Of a stretch of DNA of 64,000 bases, positions 11,201 through 19,299 are shown one piece after another. This stretch comes from Flavobacterium sp. (GTDB lineage: Bacteria > Bacteroidota > Bacteroidia > Flavobacteriales > Flavobacteriaceae). A program made the position numbers and the translations under genes. The stretch covers positions 1 to 64,000 of the forward strand of contig NZ_JAPZUB010000003.1 in the NCBI RefSeq assembly GCF_027533505.1, in the 5' to 3' direction. How positions within the stretch are numbered: the stretch's first letter is position 1; each line of letters starts with the position of its first letter. The notes beneath the pieces were generated by a model. It ran no database searches. It saw nothing but the letters and a program-made list of their open reading frames with translations, and had not been told where the DNA came from.

Positions 11201-12491
11201 TTACACCGAAAATCAAAGTACAGCCTTACCAGGATACACGCCGGGTCTCGGATTCTTTGGTTCGGCCAAGCCCTCTATGGCATTTGTGTTTGGGTTGCAA
11301 GACGATGTGCGTTTTGAAGCGGCCAAACGCGGCTGGTTGACCAATTTCCAGGATTTTAACCAAAATTATACTGAGGTTATCAACCGTACGTTGGACATGA
11401 CGGCTAATATTGATTTGTTCCCCGATTTTAAAATCGATTTGGCGGCCAATCGCACTTATGCCACGAATTATACAGAGCAATATGATGTAAGTCCCGATGG
11501 GACCTACAATTCAAGGTCGCCTTACAATACAGGGAACTTTGCGATTTCGACCAACATGATTACCACCTCGTTTATGCCTAGTGACGAGTTTGGTTCGGAA
11601 GCATTTAATCGATTCCGCGAAAACCGTTTTGTAATTGCGCATCGTTTGGCCGAAGATTATTATGGGAATACTACCTATCCGCTCGATGCAGAGGGGTACC
11701 CACAAGGATTTGGGAAAAACAGTCAGGATGTCTTATTGCCCGCTTTCTTGGCGGCCTATACAGGGCGTGATGTCAATAAAGTGTCAACGGGAATCTTTAG
11801 AGACATTCCCATTCCGGGTTGGAATATTAAGTACAACGGATTAATGCGGTATAAGTTTTTCAAAGATCGCTTCAAACGTTTCTCGATTCAGCACAACTAC
11901 AAAGCATCCTATACTATCAATGCCTTCCGTTCAAATTTAGACTATGTAGAAGGTGCCATAAACCCTGCCAATAACAATTTCTTCCAGCAAACGATTGTAG
12001 GAAATGTCAACTTGGTGGAACAATTTAGTCCGCTTTTCCGCATTGATTTTGAAACAAAAAGCTCCTTTAAGTTGTTGCTTGAAATGAAAAAAGACCGCGC
12101 CTTATCGTTCAGTTTTGACAACAATTTATTGACCGAGCAACAAGGTGTTGAGTATATTGTTGGAACAGGATTCCGTTTCAAAGACGTGATTATCTCTTCG
12201 CGTTTGGCCGATAATCCCACCGGAGTGATTAAGAGTGATATAAATGTGAAAATTGACTTCTCTTACCGTAACAACAAAACCATTGTGCGGTATTTAGATT
12301 ATAATAACAACCAGTTGGGAGGCGGTCAAGACTTATGGTCAGCCCGAGTTACTGCCGATTATTCGTTCAGTAAAAATTTAACGGCCATTTTCTTTTATGA
12401 TCATTCATTCTCTCAAGCCGTTATTTCAACTTCATTCCCGATAACCAATATTCGAACTGGATTTACGTTGCGTTATAACTTCGGAAATTAA
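5262..12491 (+). CDS. sprA: cell surface / gliding motility protein SprA, the T9SS outer-membrane translocon component
   Basis: 2409 aa, signal-peptide-like N-terminus, DDFEGSQTNIDLRSPLSWF motif, beta-rich C-terminus, directly downstream of ruvA and upstream of gcvH as in other Flavobacteria. Apparent TTG start. Confidence 0.95.
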   Translation: MKTNSRNKSLLRILCFLFVFFAFSTQAQTTEEEDDEKARDTIKGYNTGAIKLNDPKSVVEAYTYDPTIDRYVLTKTFEGFNINYPMFLTPKEYDALVLRESMRAYFQKKSNAAEGKGTEQDKKDLLPRYYVNSSFFETLFGSNTIDIKPTGSVEVDLGVRHTKQDNPAFSPRNRATTTFDFNQRISMSLMGKVGTRLNVNVNYDTQSTFNFQNLIKLEYTPTEDDIIQKIEVGNVSMPLNNTLIRGAQSLFGVRAQLQFGRTTVTGVFSEQKSQTRTVTSQGGGTIQNFELFAQEYDNDRHFFLSQYFKNRYDFALRNYPFIDSRVQITRIEVWVTNRQNRINTTNNNQRNVIALQDLGESRLTDTYSNTPLNDNQVVAVDPIEITNGFFLTPIDSPSDNSNNRYDPALIGTTGLLNQGIREIFTAGNGFNNVNPVNEGTDYAKLENARKLNPSEYTFHPQLGYISLQQRLANDEVLAVAFQYTVGGQVYQVGEFGTDGVEATQVDTGGIPATQSLIVKMLKSTLTFVDKPIWGLMMKNIYQIPGGFQLQKEDFKFNILYTDPSPLNYIVEASPTSPLPNDVRETPLLRVFSMDQLNFANDPQTGGDGFFDFVPGLTIDQQNGRIIFTKIEPFGRYLFEKLRTAPGSSENYLGDPTSLADFNPNQAKYVFRTLYTSTQAAALQDSEKNKFQLRGRFKSSGGEGIPIGAFNVPQGSVIVTAGGRRLVEGVDFTVNYQAGRVQILDPSLQASNTPIEVSVENNSVFGQQTRRFMGINVEHKFSPKALVGATFLKMTERPFTQKSNYGQESVNNSMFGLNTSLSSEVPFLTRLVNKLPNVDTDVPSNVSFRGEVAFLKPDAPIGDRFNGESTLYVDDFEGSQTNIDLRSPLSWFIASTPERPATGNVDYPDFNGTQNSIDYGFKRAKIAWYTIDPVFYTQRPSGVSQDDLSLNSTRRIFSSELFPQTVIAQGQSQVVNTLDLTYFPQERGPYNFNPAAQADGTLPNPDTNYGGIMRALNSTNFEQTNVEYIQFWMMDPYFDPTNPGAASDPSNVGQIYFNLGEISEDILKDGRKFYENGLGPGQITTSNYWGNIPASQSLIYAFDTDTANRNVQDVGLDGLSDNEEAAKFPGFASFPDPAADNYNFYLNANGGVLDRYKNYNNVQANSPVDVTDTNRGSTTIPDVEDVNRDNTMNTINAYYEYKINISPSALSNVGANFITDIRETQVTAANGNTVQARWIQFKIPVTAPANTIGSISDFRSIRFMRIFMTKFNQPVTIRFGTLDLVRGEWRRFENTLDPVDTDVTDDGTNFEVQALNVQENGSRNPINYVTPPGVQLEQLMQNNTLIPQNEQSLALRASGLGLEPGDARGVFKNVSVDMRQFKKIKMFLHAEALPDEPSSIEDNELVGFIRFGNDASENFYQIELPLKKSQFNVNNPDAVWPEANQIDVSLKLLTQLKVLALSHIYTSPGEIYFKNEDELDNSLVGKVNKARLGIRGNPNFGLIRVLMVGIKNNTHILNTVEHPLNPRRIKGEAWFNELRIADMDNKGGMAAVANLDANLADFANISATGRMSTIGFGSIDQGPNERSREEILQYNIVTNMSLGKLLPKKWNMNVPFNYSVGEEIITPKYDPFFQDIELQQLIDNTQDEAQKRNFRNRAIDYTKRKSINFIGVKKDRGEKQKPRFYDIENVTVSYSYNQVDRNNYELENFQDQQVNTAVDYTFAFQNKPVEPFKKVKAFQKSSYWKLLSDFNFNFLPSNISFSTNINRQLNRQQFRLVDVEGVGLQTLFQRNYLFNYQYGFNYNLTKSLKLNFNATSNNLVRNFMDENNVPDNTYTLWTDFWNPGLPNTHNQQLTINYEVPLNKIPFLAFIKPTYTYNGTFTWQRSSIALSSYTDANGEVFNLGNTIQNSGSHKLNTAFNMDALYKYIGLTKTKKNTKTTQTGPPKPGQKITNTAVAPQSERSPFVEGLIGILTSVKNIQINYTENQSTALPGYTPGLGFFGSAKPSMAFVFGLQDDVRFEAAKRGWLTNFQDFNQNYTEVINRTLDMTANIDLFPDFKIDLAANRTYATNYTEQYDVSPDGTYNSRSPYNTGNFAISTNMITTSFMPSDEFGSEAFNRFRENRFVIAHRLAEDYYGNTTYPLDAEGYPQGFGKNSQDVLLPAFLAAYTGRDVNKVSTGIFRDIPIPGWNIKYNGLMRYKFFKDRFKRFSIQHNYKASYTINAFRSNLDYVEGAINPANNNFFQQTIVGNVNLVEQFSPLFRIDFETKSSFKLLLEMKKDRALSFSFDNNLLTEQQGVEYIVGTGFRFKDVIISSRLADNPTGVIKSDINVKIDFSYRNNKTIVRYLDYNNNQLGGGQDLWSARVTADYSFSKNLTAIFFYDHSFSQAVISTSFPITNIRTGFTLRYNFGN

Positions 12492-12572
12492 ACCAGTTGA
12501 AATGCAAAAAATCATTTTTCAATATCGGAATTAAGTGTACCTTTGAACGTGTATTTTTAAACCAACAAACGA

Positions 12573-12953
12573 ATGAATATTCCTTCTAATTTGAAGTATA
12601 CCAAAGACCACGAGTGGGTTTCTTTGGACGGCGATGTAGCCACCGTAGGCATTACCGATTTTGCGCAACGTGAATTGGGTGATATTGTTTATGTTGAAGT
12701 TGAAACACTCGATCAAACCCTCGCAAAAGACGAAGTTTTTGGTACCGTTGAAGCGGTAAAAACCGTTTCTGATTTATTTCTCCCATTGTCGGGTGAAATT
12801 ATTGAATTTAACGATGCTTTAGAGAGTACGCCAGAAACGGTAAATTCGGATCCTTATGGTGCCGGTTGGATGGTGAAAGTTAAAATTTCTGATGCCTCTG
12901 AGTGGGATCAATTGATGGATGCCGATGCCTACAAAGCGTTGATTGGAGCCTAA
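12573..12953 (+). CDS. gcvH: glycine cleavage system protein H
   Basis: [42 protein letters not shown] plus lipoyl site [16 protein letters not shown]. Confidence 0.97.
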   Translation: MNIPSNLKYTKDHEWVSLDGDVATVGITDFAQRELGDIVYVEVETLDQTLAKDEVFGTVEAVKTVSDLFLPLSGEIIEFNDALESTPETVNSDPYGAGWMVKVKISDASEWDQLMDADAYKALIGA

Positions 12954-13296
12954 GATAACATATCGTTTATTACTAGCGCTTTGTTGGACCGCACTCATAA
13001 CGTGGTTAAGTTTGGGTTCAACAGGAAGTTTTGGACAAAGTATTCCAGTACCCCAAAAGGATAAAGTAGTTCACTTTTGTTTCTACTTGGGGTTTGTTTT
13101 TTGGTGGGGGAACTGTCTGCAAAGAAAGTCAAAACGAGTGCTGCTTTGGGTTTGGCTTGCCGCAGTAGGATATGGAATTTTGATGGAAGTTTGTCAATTC
13201 GTTTTCACACAAAATCGCTCAGCGGATTTTTGGGATGTGCTTGCCAATACCCTAGGGGCTAGCGTTGGATTATTGCTCTTTTCTCCAAAAAAATAG
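12943..13296 (+). CDS. VanZ-like family membrane protein
   Basis: Small multi-TM protein with [16 protein letters not shown] and ...[22 protein letters not shown], typical of VanZ-like proteins. Overlaps the gcvH 3' end. Confidence 0.8.
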   Translation: MEPKITYRLLLALCWTALITWLSLGSTGSFGQSIPVPQKDKVVHFCFYLGFVFWWGNCLQRKSKRVLLWVWLAAVGYGILMEVCQFVFTQNRSADFWDVLANTLGASVGLLLFSPKK

Positions 13297-13300
13297 TAAG

Positions 13301-13324
13301 CCACTCTTCGGGAGTGGTTTTTTT
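13301..13324 (+). terminator. Rho-independent-type terminator downstream of vanZ-like gene
   Basis: CCACTC-TTCG-GGAGTGG hairpin followed by T7. Confidence 0.8.
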
Positions 13325-13383
13325 ATGGAAATCAATGAAGCTGCCTTCATAATTTGTATTTTTGACCCTTATTGGTTATCGCT

Positions 13384-14127
13384 ATGCACATTCGACACTA
13401 TTTAGATGCTACCTACCTTAAATTGCCTGAGCAGGCCGGACTTTCCAAAGCCGACCATGAACAAGTGGTAAGAGCTTGTATTCAAGAAGCCATTGAGGAG
13501 GGTTTTAAGTTGGTGATGATTCGCCCCGATATGGTGTCCATGGCGCGAACGATGATTGATCAAGCAAAATCTTCGGTATTGGTGGGAACCGTGATTGGAT
13601 TTCCAGAGGGGACAGCTGATTTGGAAGCCAAATTGCAAGAGGCACAACAGGCGATTGAAGATGGAGCCGATGAGTTGGATTTTGTGTGTAATTATACCGC
13701 CTTCCAATCAGGAGATGTGGCCTTAGTGCGCAAAGAGATTGTGGCCGGAACGCAGTTGGCTTGGTCACACCACAAAACAGTCAAATGGATTATTGAAGTG
13801 GCTGCCCTGACGGATGCTGAAATCATTCAGTTGTCGGTGTGCATAAAAAATACTATTATAGCCCATTTTAAAGAAGAAGTCTTTGCTCATGTTTTTGTAA
13901 AATCTTCGACCGGTTTTTATGAAACAAAAGAAGGAAAGCCCAATGGCGCTTCACGTGCCGCAATATTGATGATGCTCGAAAATTGTGCACCACTTCCGGT
14001 TAAAGCCGCTGGAGGTGTGCGCACCTATGAGGAGGCCGTTGAAATGATAAAATTAGGTGTAAAACGAATCGGAACGTCGGCGGCAAAAACCATTGCGCAC
14101 GGCGGGACGACTGAAGCTGAATATTAA
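13384..14127 (+). CDS. deoC: deoxyribose-phosphate aldolase
   Basis: DATYLKLPEQ, GTVIGFPEGTADLEAKLQEAQQAIEDGADELDFVCNY, FVKSSTGFY, VKAAGGVRTYEEA motifs. ATG at 13384 inside the ORF starting at 13372. Confidence 0.95.
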   Translation: MHIRHYLDATYLKLPEQAGLSKADHEQVVRACIQEAIEEGFKLVMIRPDMVSMARTMIDQAKSSVLVGTVIGFPEGTADLEAKLQEAQQAIEDGADELDFVCNYTAFQSGDVALVRKEIVAGTQLAWSHHKTVKWIIEVAALTDAEIIQLSVCIKNTIIAHFKEEVFAHVFVKSSTGFYETKEGKPNGASRAAILMMLENCAPLPVKAAGGVRTYEEAVEMIKLGVKRIGTSAAKTIAHGGTTEAEY

Positions 14128-14129
14128 GT

Positions 14130-16211
14130 ATGAAACGATTACTTGTTTTTGTGTTTTTTTGGAGTGGGTTGCTAACCATTTGTGCGCAAGGATTGCAACA
14201 AACACCTCCTGTTTTTCCGAATTGTAAGTCGGTCAACGAGGCTGATGCACAAACTTGTTTTGATCAAGAATTACAGCGGTTTATTTACCGTGAGTTCAAC
14301 GTTAAGTCCAATTATCAGGGGACGGTAATTGTGGTTTTTGAAGTCGATCAATCGGGTAAATTCAAACCCTTGTATATTGATGCAGGAGATGCCGAAATCA
14401 CTGCCGAGTGTCGCCGTGTATTTGAAAAGTTACCCGTGATCCAACCCGCGGTCTATGGAGGGAAAGCTACCTATTCGAAATACACCATTCGTTTTGATGT
14501 CCCGTTGCAAAATCCAGACGATACGCCCAAAGTAGTAGCCAAACAGCAACAATCCCTAGCTGTACCGACTACATTTCAAAAGGAAACGCGTACCATGGAT
14601 TTAGATACAATGCAGTATCAAACGTTTACCAAACCCCAATACGATAGTAAACTTGCGATCCCTTTTTCCAATCGACTTTATGCTTCCTTTGATTGGGCAA
14701 TGAATCAAGTGGGGGCCAATGCCCATACGACTTCAAAACCTTTTACCTTCAAAGAAGTGTCGAAATATTACAATTTACGGGAAGCCCATCAACAATTGAT
14801 GAAGCCCAAATCGTCATGGTGGGGTAAAAAAATATGGAATGATGACTTGGTTGCCATTCAAGGCGATGATTATTGGTTTACATTGAATCCCGTGTTTGAT
14901 TTTCAGGTAGGAAGCGAAACCTCTGGCGCTACCGATTATACCTTTGTCAATACCCGCGGAGTGCAAATTCGAGGTGGGTTAGGTAAAGAAGTCAACTTTT
15001 CGGCCACTATTTTTGAAAGTCAAGGACGATTTGCCGATTATTTCAATCAATATGCTATTTCTTTGCGCCCATCCGGAGGAAATCCAGCGACCATCCCAGG
15101 GATAGGGATTGCCAAAGAATTTAAAACCGATGCTTTTGATTTTCCCATGGCGGAGGCGTATATCAATTATGCTCCTGGGAAGTTTGTTGAAATGCAATTG
15201 GGGCATGGCCGAAATTTTATTGGCGATGGGTACCGGTCATTATTGTTAACCGACGGGGTGAGTCCGTATCCTTATTTCAAAATCAATACCACTTTTTGGA
15301 AAATAAAATATACCAATCTTTACATGTGGATGAAAGACACCCGTCCTGAAGTAACGGTTGATGGAACGTATGCTACGAAATTTGTTGCCAGTCACTACTT
15401 GAGTTGGAACGTTAACCGACGCTTAAACATTGGCTTTTTTGAATCGGTAGTATGGGCCAATCAAAATGACCGTGGCTTTGACATGAATTTTGTCAATCCT
15501 ATTATTTTTTACCGAGCTGTTGAGTTTTCATCTTCTTCTCGTAGTGGAAATGCGCTTTTGGGGCTCACGGGGAAATACAAATTGAGTAATAGTGTAAATG
15601 CTTACGGGCAATTTTTGTTGGATGAATTTTCCTTGGGTGAAATTCGTGCTCAAAATCAGAGTTGGAAAAATAAATACGCCTATCAATTGGGCTTAAAATA
15701 TTACAATGCTTTCAATGTAGATAACTTAATGTTGCAGTTGGAATACAACTTTGTTCGTCCTTATGTTTATTCACATAGCAATGTGCTAACGAATTACGGG
15801 AATAGTAACCAAAGTTTAGGGCATCAATGGGGAGGTAATACCAAAGAGTTAATTGCTATCGGGCGGTATACGCATGGACGCTACTATGCTTCGGCCAAGT
15901 TGCATTATGGAATTCGTGGTTTGGATATAAACGGCTTGAATTACGGCGGTAATATTTATTTAAGTTACAATGACTTCCGTCCTACAGATACTGGAGTTGT
16001 GGTAGGACAAGGTAACGAAACGATGGTGTTTATTGCCGATTTGCAAGCGGGTTATGTAATCAACCCTACAACCAATTTAAAGCTGTTTGCCAATCTAATT
16101 TTTAGAAATTTTGATCCCGCCACGGTAACTGATACGGTTACGTCATCGGCTACGACATGGTTTTCGATTGGTGTTCGTACAGACATCTTTAACTGGTATT
16201 TTGATTACTAA
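14130..16211 (+). CDS. remB: RemB-like gliding motility / outer-membrane beta-barrel protein with an N-terminal TonB-C-like domain
   Basis: Signal peptide; N-terminal GTVIVVFEVDQSGKFKPLYIDAG...YSKYTIRFDVPL; C-terminal repetitive amphipathic beta strands. Position near sprA is consistent with remB in Flavobacterium johnsoniae. Confidence 0.7.
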   Translation: MKRLLVFVFFWSGLLTICAQGLQQTPPVFPNCKSVNEADAQTCFDQELQRFIYREFNVKSNYQGTVIVVFEVDQSGKFKPLYIDAGDAEITAECRRVFEKLPVIQPAVYGGKATYSKYTIRFDVPLQNPDDTPKVVAKQQQSLAVPTTFQKETRTMDLDTMQYQTFTKPQYDSKLAIPFSNRLYASFDWAMNQVGANAHTTSKPFTFKEVSKYYNLREAHQQLMKPKSSWWGKKIWNDDLVAIQGDDYWFTLNPVFDFQVGSETSGATDYTFVNTRGVQIRGGLGKEVNFSATIFESQGRFADYFNQYAISLRPSGGNPATIPGIGIAKEFKTDAFDFPMAEAYINYAPGKFVEMQLGHGRNFIGDGYRSLLLTDGVSPYPYFKINTTFWKIKYTNLYMWMKDTRPEVTVDGTYATKFVASHYLSWNVNRRLNIGFFESVVWANQNDRGFDMNFVNPIIFYRAVEFSSSSRSGNALLGLTGKYKLSNSVNAYGQFLLDEFSLGEIRAQNQSWKNKYAYQLGLKYYNAFNVDNLMLQLEYNFVRPYVYSHSNVLTNYGNSNQSLGHQWGGNTKELIAIGRYTHGRYYASAKLHYGIRGLDINGLNYGGNIYLSYNDFRPTDTGVVVGQGNETMVFIADLQAGYVINPTTNLKLFANLIFRNFDPATVTDTVTSSATTWFSIGVRTDIFNWYFDY

Positions 16212-16240
16212 AATCTTCAAGAATATTTATGCTTTGTTTT

Positions 16241-16271
16241 TTGTCATTTCTTTTGGGATAGACTACTTTTG
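16241..16271 (+). promoter_or_regulatory. Bacteroidota-type promoter upstream of ctaB/cyoE
   Basis: TTG-N20-TACTTTTG, matching the Bacteroidota sigma-ABfr consensus TTG-N17-23-TANNTTTG. Confidence 0.6.
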
Positions 16272-16281
16272 CACGACTTAA

Positions 16282-17208
16282 TTGACATTTGTAAACAAAG
16301 TATCGTTGGACACGCATTCGACATCGTTGCACCCTTTAAAATTGTTTCGAGATTTTAAAGAAATCACTAAAGCGTGCTTAGCCGTGAGTGTCGTGTTTTC
16401 TTCCATTGCAGGTTATTTACTAGGCATCAGTGAGGCCCATCCGTTCAATTGGATGACTTTGTTGGTGTTAGCGGTAGGAGGGTATTGTATGGTTGGTGCT
16501 TCCAATGCGTTTAATCAAGTCATTGAAAAAGATTTAGATGCCTTGATGGACCGCACCAAAAACCGTCCCGTTGCATCAGGTCGTATGGCACCCAACACGG
16601 CCTTATTTGTAGCGAGCTCCCTTACCATCACGGGTTTGGTTTTGTTGTATATCATTAATCCTAAGTCGGCTATGTTTGGCGCGGTGTCCATTTTTTTATA
16701 CACCAGTGTCTATACCCCCTTAAAAGCCGTTACTCCCTTGGCCGTATTTGTTGGTGCATTTCCAGGTGCAATTCCTTTTATGTTGGGATGGGTTGCTGCT
16801 ACAAACCATTTTGGTATTGAAGCGGGGACCTTATTTTTAATTCAGTTTTTTTGGCAATTTCCCCACTTTTGGGCAATTGGTTGGTTCTTATTTGAAGATT
16901 ACAAGAAGGCCGGTTTCTTTATGTTGCCCACAGGGCAGCGGGATAACCGCACTGCCTTGCAAATTGTGTTGTATACATTTTGGTTGATTGTAGCTTCGGT
17001 ATTGCCTGCATTTGGGTATACGGGGCAGCTTTTTATTAGTCCCATTGCAACGGTTTTGGTCGTGTTGTTGGGGTTGTGGATGCTGTTTTATACGTTTCAA
17101 TTATACCGTTTGCGCACCCCAAAAGCAGCTCGTGTACTCATGTTGGTGAGTGTTGGGTATATTACATTATTACAAATCATTTACATCACGGATAAATTTC
17201 TACGTTAA
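16282..17208 (+). CDS. cyoE: protoheme IX farnesyltransferase
   Basis: NAFNQVIEKDLDALMDRTKNRPVASGRM (UbiA-family heme O synthase motif) with multiple TMs. Confidence 0.95.
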   Translation: MTFVNKVSLDTHSTSLHPLKLFRDFKEITKACLAVSVVFSSIAGYLLGISEAHPFNWMTLLVLAVGGYCMVGASNAFNQVIEKDLDALMDRTKNRPVASGRMAPNTALFVASSLTITGLVLLYIINPKSAMFGAVSIFLYTSVYTPLKAVTPLAVFVGAFPGAIPFMLGWVAATNHFGIEAGTLFLIQFFWQFPHFWAIGWFLFEDYKKAGFFMLPTGQRDNRTALQIVLYTFWLIVASVLPAFGYTGQLFISPIATVLVVLLGLWMLFYTFQLYRLRTPKAARVLMLVSVGYITLLQIIYITDKFLR

Positions 17209-17209
17209 T

Positions 17210-17785
17210 ATGACAGTACAAGAAGAACAAGCCCGCTCAGCGCGCTCCTATAAATTGTTGTTGATCTTCGGAATGATCAGCATCGTTATGCTTTTTGCCG
17301 GATTAACAAGCGCCATGGTGGTTAGTAAATCCCGCCCGGATTGGTTGACGAATTATCAAATTCCACAGGCCTTTACCATCAGCACAGTGCTCATTTTGTT
17401 GTGTAGTTTGACATTTCACTTGGCAAAACGCACCATTAAGCAAGACCAGCGTAGTAAAACTTCGCTATTTTTAGGGTTGACATTGGTTTTAGGACTGGGA
17501 TTTGTTTACTTCCAGTTTGAAGGGTTTGACGAGCTGTTTGCCGACCGTCTTTTTCCTACAGGGAAGTCAGGATCGGTCACGATTGCGTTCCTTTATATCT
17601 TGGTTTACGTACACTTAGCGCACCTGTTGGGAGGCATCTTATCATTGTTGCTAATTATTTATAATCATTTTAAACAAAAGTACACTGCTGCTCAATATCT
17701 TGGAATTGAGCTGGGTGCGATATACTGGCACTTTTTGGATGCTTTGTGGCTCTATTTATTTTTGTTTTTGTATTTCTTTAAATAA
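17210..17785 (+). CDS. cytochrome c oxidase subunit III family protein (short paralogue)
   Basis: Five-TM COX3-like protein, YVHLAHLLGGILSLLLIIYNHF and GAIYWHFLDALWLYLFLFLYFFK. ATG at 17210 inside the ORF starting at 17150. Confidence 0.85.
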   Translation: MTVQEEQARSARSYKLLLIFGMISIVMLFAGLTSAMVVSKSRPDWLTNYQIPQAFTISTVLILLCSLTFHLAKRTIKQDQRSKTSLFLGLTLVLGLGFVYFQFEGFDELFADRLFPTGKSGSVTIAFLYILVYVHLAHLLGGILSLLLIIYNHFKQKYTAAQYLGIELGAIYWHFLDALWLYLFLFLYFFK

Positions 17786-17828
17786 GAAAAAAATGTAAAT
17801 TTGGAAACTTTTTAACTATTACGTACTT

Positions 17829-18857
17829 ATGGGATCGACAGTTACTACAAACAATGGTGTAGCTAATGTTTGGAATGGCGGAGGCGCCGAGCCGTTAGGA
17901 GCGAGTTATGGAAAGATGATGATGTGGTTTTTCATCCTTTCCGATGCATTAACCTTCTCAGGATTCGTTGCGGCTTACGGTTTTTCAAGATTTAAATTTA
18001 TCGAAACTTGGCCAATTGCGGATGAGGTGTTCACCCACTTTCCGTTTATGCACGGTGTATCTATGCCGATGTATTATGTGGCCTTCATGACTTTCGTACT
18101 TATTTTTTCCTCTGTTACCATGGTTTTGGCTGTAGATGCTGGACACCAAATGAAACAAGGTAAAGTTGCCATTTACATGTTTTTAACGATTATCGGAGGT
18201 TTAATCTTCGTAGGGTCACAAGCTTGGGAATGGAAAAACTTCATCAAAGGAGAATACGGTGCTATTGAAACCAAAGGAGGAAGTATTTTACAGTTTGTGA
18301 ATGCTGAAGGAAAGCAAATTAAGTTAGCTGATTTTGCAGCTACTTTACCAGAAGAACGTGAGCAGCTAACGCGTAGTCGTGCTACCTGGTTTATGTCAGA
18401 ACCTTCTTTACCTACGTATTCTGTTAATGAAGTAATTGAAGGCTTCAAAAAGAATCCCGATATTTTGATCCGTACAGAAGTCATCTATTCGGAGGAAACG
18501 GCTAAGCATTCTATCGGAGCTCACCCTTCTTTAAACAAGATTAAACATAAAACTATTTTGACGCGTGAAGAGTCGTTAAGACGAATTAATGAGGCGAAAA
18601 TAGTTATTGAAGGGGCTAACTTACACCGCAATGAATACGGAAGTAAGTTATTTGCTGATTTCTTCTTCTTTATTACAGGTTTCCACGGTTTCCACGTATT
18701 TTCAGGAGTTGTCATCAACATCATTATTTTTATCAATGTGTTGTTGGGTACCTACGAGCGTAGAAGAACTTATGAAATGGTTGAAAAAGTTGGTTTATAC
18801 TGGCACTTTGTAGACTTAGTTTGGGTATTCGTATTTACCTTCTTCTATTTAGTATAA
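17829..18857 (+). CDS. cytochrome c oxidase subunit III (long form with soluble insertion)
   Basis: ITGFHGFHVFSGVVINIII and VGLYWHFVDLVWVFVFTFFYLV COX3 motifs, with a hydrophilic segment of about 120 aa between TM regions. Confidence 0.9.
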   Translation: MGSTVTTNNGVANVWNGGGAEPLGASYGKMMMWFFILSDALTFSGFVAAYGFSRFKFIETWPIADEVFTHFPFMHGVSMPMYYVAFMTFVLIFSSVTMVLAVDAGHQMKQGKVAIYMFLTIIGGLIFVGSQAWEWKNFIKGEYGAIETKGGSILQFVNAEGKQIKLADFAATLPEEREQLTRSRATWFMSEPSLPTYSVNEVIEGFKKNPDILIRTEVIYSEETAKHSIGAHPSLNKIKHKTILTREESLRRINEAKIVIEGANLHRNEYGSKLFADFFFFITGFHGFHVFSGVVINIIIFINVLLGTYERRRTYEMVEKVGLYWHFVDLVWVFVFTFFYLV

Positions 18858-18874
18858 TTAATTAAAAGCGAATC

Positions 18875-19225
18875 ATGGCACACGAGCATACATCAAATAC
18901 AAAACGCATCTGGGTTGTTTTCGGTATTCTTTCCATTATTACTATTGTCGAAGTATGGTTAGGGATTGAAAAGCCAAAATCATTATTCCACTCGAACTTT
19001 TTATCCATGAATTTACTGAACTGGATTTTCATCATCCTAACGTTAGTGAAGGCATACTACATTGTGTGGGCTTTCATGCACATGGAAGGTGAAACAAAAG
19101 CTTTGCGAAGAGCCGTAGTTTGGACAGGTATTTTCTTAATTCTCTATTTAACATTCATTCTTCTAACTGAGGGATTCTATGTCTTCACCGTGTTTAGAGA
19201 TGCCACGATTAAATGGAATTTTTAA
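18875..19225 (+). CDS. cytochrome C oxidase subunit IV family protein
   Basis: Three-TM small protein directly downstream of COX3, VKAYYIVWAFMHMEGETKALRRAV motif. Confidence 0.88.
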   Translation: MAHEHTSNTKRIWVVFGILSIITIVEVWLGIEKPKSLFHSNFLSMNLLNWIFIILTLVKAYYIVWAFMHMEGETKALRRAVVWTGIFLILYLTFILLTEGFYVFTVFRDATIKWNF

Positions 19226-19245
19226 CAGCATATTAATTACAGTTG

Positions 19246-19272
19246 AAGGTACGCAATAGCGTACCTTTTTTT
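19246..19272 (+). terminator. Rho-independent-type terminator after COX IV gene
   Basis: AAGGTACGC-AATA-GCGTACC hairpin followed by a T tract. Confidence 0.8.
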
Positions 19273-19299
19273 TAATTTTGTAAGCAACTTGTTTAGTTC

